NCBI RefSeq assembly: GCF_001293645.1
Contig: NZ_LBMD01000017.1
Span: 51,527-115,526, forward strand
From: Bacillus sp. CHD6a
Lineage (GTDB): Bacteria > Bacillota > Bacilli > Bacillales > Bacillaceae_I
Reading direction: 5' to 3'
DNA length: 64,000 bases
Below, piece by piece: positions 26,814 through 34,178 of this stretch (position 1 is its first letter; every line of letters begins with the position of its first letter). Made by a program: the position numbers and the translations under genes. The notes under the pieces were generated by a model. That model made no database searches and was not told the DNA's origin. It was given only the letters and a program-made list of their open reading frames with translations.

Positions 26814-27002
26814 ATGAATCAGACAACCATGAAAGGTAAGTGGAACCAGATGAAAGGTGACGCCAAGAAGAAATGGGGAAATCTCACGGATGATGATCTT
26901 CAACAAATTGAAGGAGATCGTGATAAGCTGGTAGGCAAAATTCAGGAACGCCACGGGAAGTCGAGAGAAGAGGCGGAACGTGAAGTAGACGGTTGGATGT
27001 AG
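26814..27002 (+). CDS. csbD: CsbD-family stress protein
   Basis: A 62-residue hydrophilic helical protein with the family pattern MKGKWNQMKGDAKKKWGNLT and GDRDKLVGKIQERHGKSREEAEREVDGW. CsbD proteins are abundant SigB-dependent stress proteins; their molecular role is unknown. ATG 26814 is chosen because GGAGGTGAT at 26798-26806 is at ideal distance; GTG 26802 and ATG 26805 fall inside the ribosome binding site. Confidence 0.92.
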   Translation: MNQTTMKGKWNQMKGDAKKKWGNLTDDDLQQIEGDRDKLVGKIQERHGKSREEAEREVDGWM

Positions 27003-27051
27003 GTCAGTACTTAAGCATCTTTTAAAAATTACTTAAAGGAGAGGATTTAAG

Positions 27052-27303
27052 ATGGCTAACAACAATAACAACAATAACAATAATAACAGTAGTAACAACT
27101 CTAACAACAACAGCTCTAACACCTCCACAATGACATATGAGGAGCGCGGACGCAAGGGCGGAGAGAAGACAAAGCAGGAGCATGGCCAGGAGCACTTCGA
27201 GGAAATCGGCCAAAAGGGCGGTAATAAAACGCTGAATGAACACGGCAAAGAGCACTTCGAAGAAATCGGCCAAAAAGGCGGCAACAACTCGAACTCCAAT
27301 TAA
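27052..27303 (+). CDS. KGG-repeat stress protein (Con-10/GsiB type)
   Basis: An 83-residue, very hydrophilic protein. Residues 3-24 are almost only Asn and Ser, encoded by an AAC/AAT triplet run. Three KGG repeats follow: ERGRKGGEKT, then HFEEIGQKGGNKT and HFEEIGQKGG, separated by EHG linkers. This repeat is found in fungal Con-10 and in bacterial GsiB, proteins linked to desiccation and general stress. It is 49 bp after csbD with AAAGGAGAGG in front, so it probably shares the SigB promoter at 26730. Confidence 0.88.
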   Translation: MANNNNNNNNNNSSNNSNNNSSNTSTMTYEERGRKGGEKTKQEHGQEHFEEIGQKGGNKTLNEHGKEHFEEIGQKGGNNSNSN

Positions 27304-27331
27304 CAAGTGCAACAACCATAGATAAGAACCA

Positions 27332-27365
27332 TAGGGCAGCCAAAAAACAAAGGCTGCTCTTTATC
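27332..27365 (+). terminator. Terminator after the KGG gene
   Basis: Stem AGGGCAGCC / GGCTGCTCT with a 10-base loop and TTTAT after it. Confidence 0.75.
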
Positions 27366-27397
27366 ATTTGGAAAAAACAATATGTGTGAGATTTTCT

Positions 27398-27530
27398 GCT
27401 GTGTATAGGAGCAAATGGCGAAGACTTCCTTGTCCTGTGGGAAATATCGAGGTGGTGACCCCACACGCTAAGTCGATGAGGCTCACGTCAGCCCCTAGGA
27501 AAGCGAAGTCATTTGCGGAAATCAACAGCG
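27398..27530 (+). repeat. Modular palindromic repeat, short form (copy B)
   Basis: Shares GGAGCAAATGGCGAAGAC, GACCCCACACGC, GATGAGGCTCACGTCAGC, CCCCTAGGAAAGCGAAG and the end GGAAATCAACAGCGGTGTT with the other copies. It ends 30 bases before the start of the next gene, between its terminator-side neighbour and its ribosome binding site. Confidence 0.82.
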
Positions 27531-27560
27531 GTGTTAATAGTGAAAAAAGGAGTGGAGAAA

Positions 27561-28439
27561 ATGAGTAAAGAACGATTTTATTCCGTACAAACAGAGGGCC
27601 AACCCCCACAAGAACAAAGTAAACAACCTGGTGACGAAAACGAAATGATACCAGAACCAATCTGCGATAACCCCAACTATAAGGGGAGTGGCAAATTAAA
27701 AGGCAAAAATGCCATCATCACTGGTGGGGACAGCGGGATTGGCAGGGCAGTCGCCATCGCCTATGCAAAAGAAGGAGCAAATATCAGCATTGTCTACCTT
27801 GATGAACATGAGGATGCAAAAGAAACCAAACAAATGGTAGAACAATACGGCGCCAAATGTTTGTTATACTCCGGTGACATTGGCCAAAAGGATTTTTGTA
27901 CAGATGTTGTTAAGCAGACAGCGGAAGAATTGGGAGGATTACATATTCTCGTGAACAATGCCGCTGAACAGCATGTGCAGGAGAAGATTGAGGATATTTC
28001 CGAAGAACAATTACTGCGTACATTCCAAACGAATATCTTTTCCTATTTTTATTTTATTCAGGCGGCCATGCCATATCTGGATAAAGGAAGTTCCATTATC
28101 AACACCGCTTCTGTGGTGGCCTATAAAGGGATGCCTGTATTAATGGACTATTCGGCAACCAAAGGCGCAATTGTAGCGTTAACGCGTTCCTTGTCAGAGA
28201 ACATCGTTGGCAGCGGAATCAGGGTGAACGGTGTAGCTCCTGGACCCATTTGGACTCCACTCATTCCAGCGTCCTTTGACGGAGAGCAGGTCGAAGAATT
28301 CGGTACCAATTCTCCCATGGGACGTCCGGGGCAGCCTGCAGAATTGGCTCCGGCCTATGTTTATTTAGCATCGGAGGATTCCTCTTATGTCTCCGGTCAA
28401 ATGATTCATATTAACGGAGGGACGGTTGTGAACGGATGA
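27561..28439 (+). CDS. SDR-family oxidoreductase, general stress protein 39-like
   Basis: A 292-residue short-chain dehydrogenase. An N-terminal extension of about 45 residues (QTEGQPPQEQSKQPGDENEM) precedes the Rossmann motif TGGDSGIG near 54-61, the NNAA motif and the catalytic Tyr197-x3-Lys201 (YSATKG). This extended layout matches B. subtilis GS39 (YdaD) and YhdF/YhxC-type stress dehydrogenases; the substrate is unknown. ATG 27561 follows AAAGGAGTGG; a longer reading would begin inside the repeat. No clear SigB promoter is visible directly in front, because the repeat occupies the upstream region. Confidence 0.9.
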   Translation: MSKERFYSVQTEGQPPQEQSKQPGDENEMIPEPICDNPNYKGSGKLKGKNAIITGGDSGIGRAVAIAYAKEGANISIVYLDEHEDAKETKQMVEQYGAKCLLYSGDIGQKDFCTDVVKQTAEELGGLHILVNNAAEQHVQEKIEDISEEQLLRTFQTNIFSYFYFIQAAMPYLDKGSSIINTASVVAYKGMPVLMDYSATKGAIVALTRSLSENIVGSGIRVNGVAPGPIWTPLIPASFDGEQVEEFGTNSPMGRPGQPAELAPAYVYLASEDSSYVSGQMIHINGGTVVNG

Positions 28440-28454
28440 TAATATGTTTTTTGT

Positions 28455-28480
28455 AGGGACAGCTCGTGCTGTCCTTCTTT
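28455..28480 (+). terminator. Terminator after the SDR gene
   Basis: Stem AGGGACAGC / GCTGTCCTT with a 4-base loop, then CTTTC. Confidence 0.75.
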
Positions 28481-28550
28481 CACGTAGCAGAAAAAAGGAT
28501 TTCCTCAAATTTTGTAGAAATTTAAGGGAAAGAAAGGAGTGGGGAAATCC

Positions 28551-28877
28551 ATGAGCATGCAAACTTATATCTATTTACTTAGGTTGCCAGAAAGATTATA
28601 TGATCCGGAATGTTGGACAGAAGAGGAGAAGACTATAGTATCTCGACATTTTTCCTACTTAAAAAAGAATGTGGAAAGTGGAGTGGTCATTCTTGCAGGA
28701 AGAACCGAACAGACGGATGAAACTGGATTTGGCATTGTTATCTTCTTGGCAAGAAATGAATCGGAAGCAGAACGGTTTATGAATAACGATCCTGCCGTTT
28801 TAAGTGAAATCATGACGGGAGAATTGTCACCATACAGACTTGCGCTAATGAATGAGAAATTCTCCATAGGTGTATAA
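28551..28877 (+). CDS. YciI-like protein (YCII-related domain)
   Basis: A 108-residue protein of the dimeric alpha/beta ferredoxin-like fold. It has the usual order: strand YIYLLRLP, helix ending HFSYLKKNVESG, strand VVILAGRTE, strand FGIVIFLARN and a final helix with the NDPAV segment that precedes YCII active-site regions. The family includes a dehydrochlorinase relative but most members have no known reaction. ATG 28551 has AAAGGAGTGGGG upstream. Confidence 0.82.
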   Translation: MSMQTYIYLLRLPERLYDPECWTEEEKTIVSRHFSYLKKNVESGVVILAGRTEQTDETGFGIVIFLARNESEAERFMNNDPAVLSEIMTGELSPYRLALMNEKFSIGV

Positions 28878-28878
28878 A

Positions 28879-28912
28879 AGGCCAGTGGCACAATCTGTAC
28901 CACTGTCCATTA
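28879..28912. terminator. Short hairpin between convergent YciI and bioB genes
   Basis: CAGTGG / CCACTG stem. On the minus strand it is followed by GGCCTTTTAT, so it best fits the end of bioB; the plus-strand T run is poor. Confidence 0.5.
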
Positions 28913-28925
28913 CTAGGAAATCTGC

Positions 28926-29936
28926 TTATACACCTGCAAATTGCTGGCTTTCTGTTTCAAATGCATTTTCTTCAATTTCAAAACCAAGGTCTTGGATCAT
29001 TTGGTAATCCTGGTTAGATGCTTGGCCGCTAGTGGTCAGATAGTCTCCAACAAAGATAGAGTTCGCGATGTAAAGCCCCATACTTTGAAGGGTGCGAAGA
29101 TTGTACTCGCGGCCTCCGGAAATCCTGATTTCTTTTGTTGGATTCACAAATCGAAACATGGCTAGGATTTTCAGGCATTTCAATGGAGTCAAGTCATCCA
29201 TTCCGGCAAGCTTGGTTCCTTCTATGGGGTGGAGAAAGTTAACTGGAATGGAGTCGGCATCTAATTCTTTCAACGAAAATGCCATTTCTACAATATCCTC
29301 AAGCGTTTCACCCATTCCGCAAATCACACCAGAACATGGGGAGATTCCTGCACTTTTTAATGTTTCAAGTGTGCGGATACGGTCCTCGTAATCATGAGTC
29401 GTAGTAATCTCGCTGTGATGCCCTTTGCTGGTATTAATATTATGATTAAAGCGGTCCACACCGGCTTCCTTCAAGCGTTTCGCTTGTGCGTCATTGACAA
29501 GACCCAAACAAGCGCAAATTTTCATATTGTTTACATCTTTTTTAATGTCCTGAACGGCTTGTACTACCGTATCCACGTCTCTATTTGTCGGCTTGCGGCC
29601 ACTCATGACGATGCAGTAGGTACCGATTTTATTCTTCTTGGCTTCTTTGGCTCCATCAACGATAATTTTTTTGCTGACAAGTGGATAGCTGTCAATTTCC
29701 GTGTCGGCTTTCATGGACTGGGAGCAGTAGCCGCAATCTTCTGGGCATAAGCCACTTTTGGCGTTAATGATCAGGTTCAGTTTTACTTTTTTTCCATAAT
29801 AGTGTTTGCGGATATGAAAAGCCGAATAAATAAGTTCTAATACGTTGTCATCGTCTTCTTTTAATAGTTGTAGTGCTTCTTCCGGTGTTATGCGATAGCC
29901 ATCTACCACTTTTTCTGCAAGCTGTTTCCAAGTCAA
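28926..29936 (-). CDS. bioB: Biotin synthase
   Basis: A radical-SAM enzyme of 336 residues that inserts sulfur into dethiobiotin. The 4Fe-4S cysteines are Cys64, Cys68 and Cys71 in CPEDCGYC; further family motifs are [15 protein letters not shown] and the SGGRE segment. The start is probably TTG 29936, eight bases after AAGGAG; GTG 29945 would overlap the Shine-Dalgarno. It stands alone without other bio genes. A BirA-type operator lies at 30386-30426, but about 410 bp of repeat sequence separates it from the gene. Confidence 0.93.
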   Translation of the reverse strand: MTWKQLAEKVVDGYRITPEEALQLLKEDDDNVLELIYSAFHIRKHYYGKKVKLNLIINAKSGLCPEDCGYCSQSMKADTEIDSYPLVSKKIIVDGAKEAKKNKIGTYCIVMSGRKPTNRDVDTVVQAVQDIKKDVNNMKICACLGLVNDAQAKRLKEAGVDRFNHNINTSKGHHSEITTTHDYEDRIRTLETLKSAGISPCSGVICGMGETLEDIVEMAFSLKELDADSIPVNFLHPIEGTKLAGMDDLTPLKCLKILAMFRFVNPTKEIRISGGREYNLRTLQSMGLYIANSIFVGDYLTTSGQASNQDYQMIQDLGFEIEENAFETESQQFAGV

Positions 29937-29963
29937 AGTAATCACTCCTTAGTTTTTACATGA

Positions 29964-30372
29964 ACTGTTGATTTCCGTTTCAGGCGCTTCGCTTTCCACG
30001 GGCGGTCCGGGAGCCTCACTTCGTTGGAAGCCACTGAAAAACTGATAAGGTAAAGTTTTTTATGATTCCTAGCTGGTGATTGTAGCAAAAGGCGAAGACT
30101 CCTGAGGGAGCTAGCGCTAGGTGGAGACCCCGCAGGCGTAGCCGAGGAGGCTCCAGCAGTGCCCCTAGGAAAGCGAAGCCATTTGCGGAAATCAACAGCG
30201 GTGTTTAGTAAAATTTCAAAATCAAGGTCTTTTTCAGTGGCCTCCTTCGATGCGGGGACTCCCCTGTCCCTTCCTCCCGTAGGACAAGGAAGGCTTCGGC
30301 AGCTTTTCATCGCACGGAGAAAATGCGTTAGCATTTTCGAGGAGTCTGCGCGCCTTCCACTTCAATCAACAA
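29964..30372. repeat. Composite of modular repeats: a plus-oriented copy inside a minus-oriented copy
   Basis: Bases 30071-30200 are a complete plus-oriented short form (GGCGAAGACTCC ... ATCAACAGCGGTGTTTA). It is flanked by the two halves of a minus-oriented copy: 29964-30030 (GTTGATTTCCG ... GAGCCTCACTTCG) and 30229-30372 (CCTCC ... TCAATCAACAA with the AAAATGC/GCATTTT module). The junctions carry GCCACTGAAAAA (about 30030) and TTTTTCAGTGGC (about 30230) as an inverted pair. Confidence 0.8.
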
Positions 30373-30385
30373 TGTTGCTGTAAAA

Positions 30386-30426
30386 TTTATATGTAAACTT
30401 ACTTACGATAAAAGTTTACATATAAA
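30386..30426. promoter_or_regulatory. BirA-type biotin operator
   Basis: Perfect 15-bp arms TTTATATGTAAACTT / AAGTTTACATATAAA around 11 bases. The inner halves TGTAAAC-N15-GTTTACA fit the known biotin repressor consensus (TTGTAAACC-N14/16-GGTTTACAA). bioB, on the minus strand, is the expected target; helD diverges on the other side. Confidence 0.8.
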
Positions 30427-30467
30427 AGTAGAAGCTGACAAGGAAAAGAACTAAATCTGATGGAAAA

Positions 30468-30496
30468 TTGCAAATTGTTTTGTAAGCGGTTATAAT
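30468..30496 (+). promoter_or_regulatory. helD promoter
   Basis: TTGCAA (30468-30473), 17 bases, TATAAT (30491-30496): a good housekeeping promoter. The predicted mRNA leader to the helD start is about 130 nt. Confidence 0.75.
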
Positions 30497-30562
30497 TGTT
30501 TTTCCGGCAAAAAAGAACAGAAAACCGTTGCGTACTTTGAAAAGGTTCCTTAAGGGATAGTT

Positions 30563-30600
30563 ACCATGAATGGAGAAAAACTCTAGTTCATGGTTTTTTG
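30563..30600 (+). terminator. Intrinsic terminator in the helD leader (putative attenuator)
   Basis: Stem ACCATGAA (30563-30570) / TTCATGGT (30587-30594), extended by GAG/CTC around an A5 loop, then TTTTTG. It lies between the helD promoter and the helD start, so full-length mRNA requires read-through. Confidence 0.75.
30566..30586 (+). CDS. Six-codon leader ORF inside the helD attenuator
   Basis: ATG AAT GGA GAA AAA CTC TAG encodes Met-Asn-Gly-Glu-Lys-Leu. The ATG is part of the left arm of the terminator stem and the stop codon lies just before the right arm. AAGGGA at 30553-30558 is eight bases upstream. A ribosome here would cover the left arm. That it is translated is inference. Confidence 0.45.
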   Translation: MNGEKL

Positions 30601-30633
30601 CGTCTCTACATAAACCTCGGGAGTGTGAAGAGT

Positions 30634-32955
30634 TTGGCAGAAATGAAGAAAAGGCATCCTGATTTTGATCAGGAAGTAGAACGGCTTATCTTTACCAAAA
30701 AGTATATGGACATTGTCATTAAAGCAACAGAGTTGGATGAGGAATCGTTTAAGTCCAGTTTTAAAGAAGCGTTGGATGGAACTGATTTTTCAGACAGTAG
30801 TTTAAGTTATTTGAACATGCTCACCAATGCGAACATGCTTCAACGGACGACAGAAGAAATCCGCAGCCTCAAGAAAATCTACCATAAACCCTACTTTGCA
30901 AGAATTGACTACAAGCGGGCCGGCAAAGAGGAAGAGGAGATTCTTTATTTTGGTAAAGCATCGCTTTTTGATAGAGAAACCCAAGATCCGATCATCGTCG
31001 ATTGGCGATCCCCAATCGCAAACCTATACTATGACGGCAGACTTGGTGAAGTGGAGTACGAGGCGGAAGGGGAAACGTACGACGGCTATCTCTCCCTAAA
31101 ACGTCAATATATTATGGAAGATGGCGAGCTCCAAGACATAAGGGATGTTGATTTGACGACGACGGACGAGCTGTTACAAGAATCACTTTCCGGCAGTTCC
31201 AGCAACCGTCTGACCGATATCGTTTCTACCATTCAAGAGGAACAAAATAGAATTATTCGAGCGGACTTAAATAAACCGATTATCGTGCAAGGAGCGGCAG
31301 GAAGCGGAAAGACTACCATCGCGCTTCACCGAATCTCTTATTTTATCTATACTTACCAGGATCAATTTCGACCAGAACAACTGATGATCCTCGCCCCTAA
31401 TAATCTATTCATCGACTACATATCTGAAGTCCTTCCAGAGCTTGGGGTGGACCGGATCTTACAGACGACTTTTATTGATTTTGTCTTAAGCTGTATTGGC
31501 AAAAAGGTGAAATTGCGACCTCCATCTGAAAAGTTGATGGGTTTCATTAACCATGAATATGAAGATCCAGAGATGGTCCAATGGTTGGCAAGCTTCAAAG
31601 GCTCACTAGAATTTAAGAACATCATCGACCGCTATCTATCTGACATTTTAGAAACACTCATTCCAACAGAAGATTTCTACCTGACTTCTAAATTCAAACT
31701 TTACTCCGCTGAAAAAATGGAGAACCTGATTCGCAACGAATATACCTACCTCCCGTATTATCGCCGGGTGGAAAAGGTGAAAAGTGTCCTGCAAAACTAT
31801 GTACGTACAGAGAAAAAAGTGCTCTTGCATAAAGTCGAGAAGTTTTATGATCAGAAGCTCGACAAAGCCCTATTTAACATGCACCTAGATCCAGCCAAAA
31901 GAAAAAGCTATGTCACAAAAGCGATGGACAAAAAAGATGCCATGACAGAAGAGATAAAACGGGAGTCTAGAACCGCTGTTAACGCCTTTATCCGAAAGCT
32001 GCCAAAGCACACTCTTTTTCACTATTTCAAAGAGTTGGTCACAGAACGGGATACCTTTGCGAAGTATGCAAGTGACTATTTGGATGACTATCAGATTAAG
32101 TATTTTGTCGACTATCAAGTGAAATTACATAGACAGAAGCAGTATGAGCTAGAAGATTTGGCAGGGTTACTTTATCTGCAGCATCATTTGTACGGAATAG
32201 ATAAAGATCTACGTGCTCGAAATGTGGTCATTGATGAAGCACAAGATTACAGCTATTTTCAATTGGCAGCATTGAAAAGTGCGTTAGAAACTGATATGTT
32301 CACCATCGTAGGGGACCTAGCTCAAGGAATCCATTCCTATCGAGGAATTCAAGATTGGAACAAAGTAAAGGAATCAATTTTTCCAAGGGCTGCTTACACA
32401 ACATTGCAAAAAAGTTATCGTACAACAGTGGAAATCATGGAAGCGGCCAATGACATTTTGAAGCTATTACCCTTTGAACTACCAAAAGTGGAGCCTGTTG
32501 TAAGGCACGGTGCCAAGCCAGTTTTTCATCAATGGTCTACATCTGGTGACAGCGCTGCTAAAAAGGCAGAAGTGCTAGAGGCTGAGATTAAGAAGTTGTA
32601 TGCAGTGGACGGCCAAAAAACAATTGCGGTTATAGGCAAAACCGAGAAAGAATGCAAGAAGATGGAGGGGATGCTTCGCCGTCATACAGACTTGCAAGTG
32701 CAATTGTTACGGGAAAATGAGGAAATCAATCAAGAGGATGTCGTCATCGTTCATGCCCAGTTGGCGAAGGGACTGGAGTTTGACGCTGTGTTGTTGTGCA
32801 CGCTAGATGAAGTATTCACAGAAACAGAAATTGACGTGAAGTTACTATATGTGGCGATGACAAGACCCCTGCACCATTTAAGCTTTTACGGGAATGATGT
32901 GGGAGACTTTTTGCTTGAGCATGTTTCAGGGGAGAAGTTTTTAATAGACCAATAA
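30634..32955 (+). CDS. helD: HelD-type helicase / RNA polymerase recycling factor
   Basis: A superfamily-1 ATPase of about 773 residues that binds RNA polymerase and frees stalled or inactive enzyme from DNA. Walker A GAAGSGKTT is near residue 220, Walker B DEAQDY near 534, the QKSYRTT segment (motif IV) near 600, and VHAQLAKGLEFD and YVAMTRP (motifs V-VI) near the end. The N-terminal helical part that enters the secondary channel is about 60 residues. The start is not certain: TTG 30634 lies ten bases after GGGAG and ATG 30643 is an alternative; a TTG at 30598 falls in the T run of the leader terminator and is unlikely. Confidence 0.92.
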   Translation: MAEMKKRHPDFDQEVERLIFTKKYMDIVIKATELDEESFKSSFKEALDGTDFSDSSLSYLNMLTNANMLQRTTEEIRSLKKIYHKPYFARIDYKRAGKEEEEILYFGKASLFDRETQDPIIVDWRSPIANLYYDGRLGEVEYEAEGETYDGYLSLKRQYIMEDGELQDIRDVDLTTTDELLQESLSGSSSNRLTDIVSTIQEEQNRIIRADLNKPIIVQGAAGSGKTTIALHRISYFIYTYQDQFRPEQLMILAPNNLFIDYISEVLPELGVDRILQTTFIDFVLSCIGKKVKLRPPSEKLMGFINHEYEDPEMVQWLASFKGSLEFKNIIDRYLSDILETLIPTEDFYLTSKFKLYSAEKMENLIRNEYTYLPYYRRVEKVKSVLQNYVRTEKKVLLHKVEKFYDQKLDKALFNMHLDPAKRKSYVTKAMDKKDAMTEEIKRESRTAVNAFIRKLPKHTLFHYFKELVTERDTFAKYASDYLDDYQIKYFVDYQVKLHRQKQYELEDLAGLLYLQHHLYGIDKDLRARNVVIDEAQDYSYFQLAALKSALETDMFTIVGDLAQGIHSYRGIQDWNKVKESIFPRAAYTTLQKSYRTTVEIMEAANDILKLLPFELPKVEPVVRHGAKPVFHQWSTSGDSAAKKAEVLEAEIKKLYAVDGQKTIAVIGKTEKECKKMEGMLRRHTDLQVQLLRENEEINQEDVVIVHAQLAKGLEFDAVLLCTLDEVFTETEIDVKLLYVAMTRPLHHLSFYGNDVGDFLLEHVSGEKFLIDQ

Positions 32956-32959
32956 AAAG

Positions 32960-32999
32960 AGATGAGACAGAGCCTTTTTAGTAGAGGCTCTGTTTTATT
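32960..32999 (+). terminator. Terminator of helD
   Basis: Stem ACAGAGCC / GGCTCTGT with an 11-base loop and TTTATTTT. Confidence 0.88.
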
Positions 33000-33011
33000 T
33001 TATGAAAGATA

Positions 33012-33148
33012 AGAAACGTTGATTTCCGTTCCAGGAGCTTCGCTTGCCTGCGGGGGGTCCGGAACCCTCCTCGGACATTCGCCCTGTGGGGTCTTCCCTG
33101 TCCCTTCCTCCCACGGGCGTATACGCGCCTTCCACTCAATCAACAAGG
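33012..33148 (-). repeat. Modular palindromic repeat (copy F, minus orientation)
   Basis: GTTGATTTCCGTTCCAGG ... TCGCTTGCCTGCGG ... CCTCCTCGG ... TGTGGGGTC ... CCCTGTCCCTTCCTCCCAC ... CCACTCAATCAACAAGG. It is the reverse of the form seen at 62.2 kb shifted in a few bases, and it follows the helD terminator directly. Confidence 0.85.
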
Positions 33149-33230
33149 TGGCTTCATTCATGTAAGGGTTTATGAAAAAGTATCTAACCGAGTTAACTAG
33201 ATATGCATAAACGTAACATCTACTCAATTT

Positions 33231-33470
33231 TTAGCTGTGAATTGGAGCAAAAGGCGAAGACTCCAGCGGGTAATAACTGCAGGTTGAGACCCCGCAGGCG
33301 TAGCCGAGGAGGCTCCAGCAGCGCCCCTAGGAAAGCGAAGCCATTTGCGGAAATCAACAGCGGTGTTTATAAAAATACTAAAATCAAGACTTTTTCAGTG
33401 GGCTCCAACGAAGTGAGGCTCAAGGCACCGTCCCGCGGAAAGCGAAGCCATTTGCGAAAAGGAACAGCGT
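33231..33470 (+). repeat. Modular palindromic repeat (copy G) with a second partial copy
   Basis: 33231-33364 is a short form (TTGGAGCAAAAGGCGAAGAC ... GGAAATCAACAGCGGTGTTTA). After the linker AAAATCAAGACTTTTTCAGT comes a partial unit GGGCTCCAACGAAGTGAGGC ... GTCCCGCGGAAAGCGAAGCC up to about 33470. With copy F 80 bp away it gives an inverted pair of about 460 bp between helD and the TVP38-family gene. Confidence 0.83.
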
Positions 33471-33524
33471 CATTTAACCAATCAACTAAAGCTTTTAGTA
33501 TAATGGCCTTATCTTTGGCAGTTG

Positions 33525-34076
33525 CTATCTTTTCAATCGCCCACGTAAAACCAACACGACAACCCCAACCGCCACAAGAGCCAAGATTACCTTGCCTGCC
33601 GCATTCCACTGCAGCACTTGATAAACAGAAAAAGCTTCTAACATCAAAGCAGGAATCTTCCCAACAGTACTTGCGACCGCAAACCCGGCCAAGCTGATCC
33701 GGCTTGTTGCCCCAGCCAATGTAACAAGTCCGGAAGGTGCAAATGGAAACAACCTCAAAGCAAGAACCAATAAAAAGGCTTCCCGGCCACCAGTCTCCTG
33801 CAATCTTACCAGCCATTTATTTTTCATCAACAAATCCGGGGCAAACTTTTTTATGCCTTTACGGTACAACCAAAAACTGACCACTGCTCCAATGGATTCC
33901 CCTAAAAAAGAGATCAACATTCCCCACCAAAAGCCGAAGAAAGCCAGGTTGGCAGCGGTAAGGAAAACGCTTGGCATAAAAGCTAGTATGCTTATGATGG
34001 AATTAATAAAAATACTAAGTAGGATGGCAAACGGCCCAACTGCTGTAAACCACTCCAACACTTGATCTTTCCACAT
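33525..34076 (-). CDS. TVP38/TMEM64 (VTT-domain) membrane protein
   Basis: A 183-residue protein with about five hydrophobic segments (15-35, 45-65, 105-125, 130-150, 160-178). The VTT/DedA-like core is visible in FFGFWWGMLISFLGESIGAV and in LRLFPFAPSGLVTLAGATS, where the R-x-FPF and G motifs occur. Members of this superfamily are membrane reshaping or lipid scramblase-type proteins; no substrate is known for this one. It diverges from csoR; the 102-bp gap between them contains the copper operator, so it may also sense copper, but that is a guess. Confidence 0.85.
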   Translation of the reverse strand: MWKDQVLEWFTAVGPFAILLSIFINSIISILAFMPSVFLTAANLAFFGFWWGMLISFLGESIGAVVSFWLYRKGIKKFAPDLLMKNKWLVRLQETGGREAFLLVLALRLFPFAPSGLVTLAGATSRISLAGFAVASTVGKIPALMLEAFSVYQVLQWNAAGKVILALVAVGVVVLVLRGRLKR

Positions 34077-34128
34077 GATAAAGTCCCTCTCACAAATTAT
34101 TTTAAAATTATAAATTCAATTTACTTTA

Positions 34129-34147
34129 CATACCATATAGGGGTATG
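34129..34147. promoter_or_regulatory. CsoR operator upstream of csoR-copZ
   Basis: CATACCATATAGGGGTATG is a pseudo-palindrome of the TACC(C)nnnnGGGGTA type known for CsoR in Bacillus. It lies 32 bases before the csoR start. Confidence 0.87.
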
Positions 34148-34178
34148 TTACTTTATACGGGATAGGAGGTCAAGAACG

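Noticed and set aside
27513..27560. Upstream start of the SDR dehydrogenase
   Set aside because: The extension would be encoded by a repeat end; ATG 27561 has AAAGGAGTGG at the right place.
29742..29936. GTG 29945 as the bioB start
   Set aside because: The Shine-Dalgarno AAGGAG would overlap the codon; TTG 29936 has normal spacing. The difference is three residues only.
32956..33524. Possible small protein genes in the helD-TVP38 gap
   Set aside because: All open frames there run through repeat copies and share the repeat sequence rather than protein-type features.
34062..34178. Longer csoR reading frame
   Set aside because: It would cover the CsoR operator and promoter; family members start near ATG 34179, which has GGAGG.
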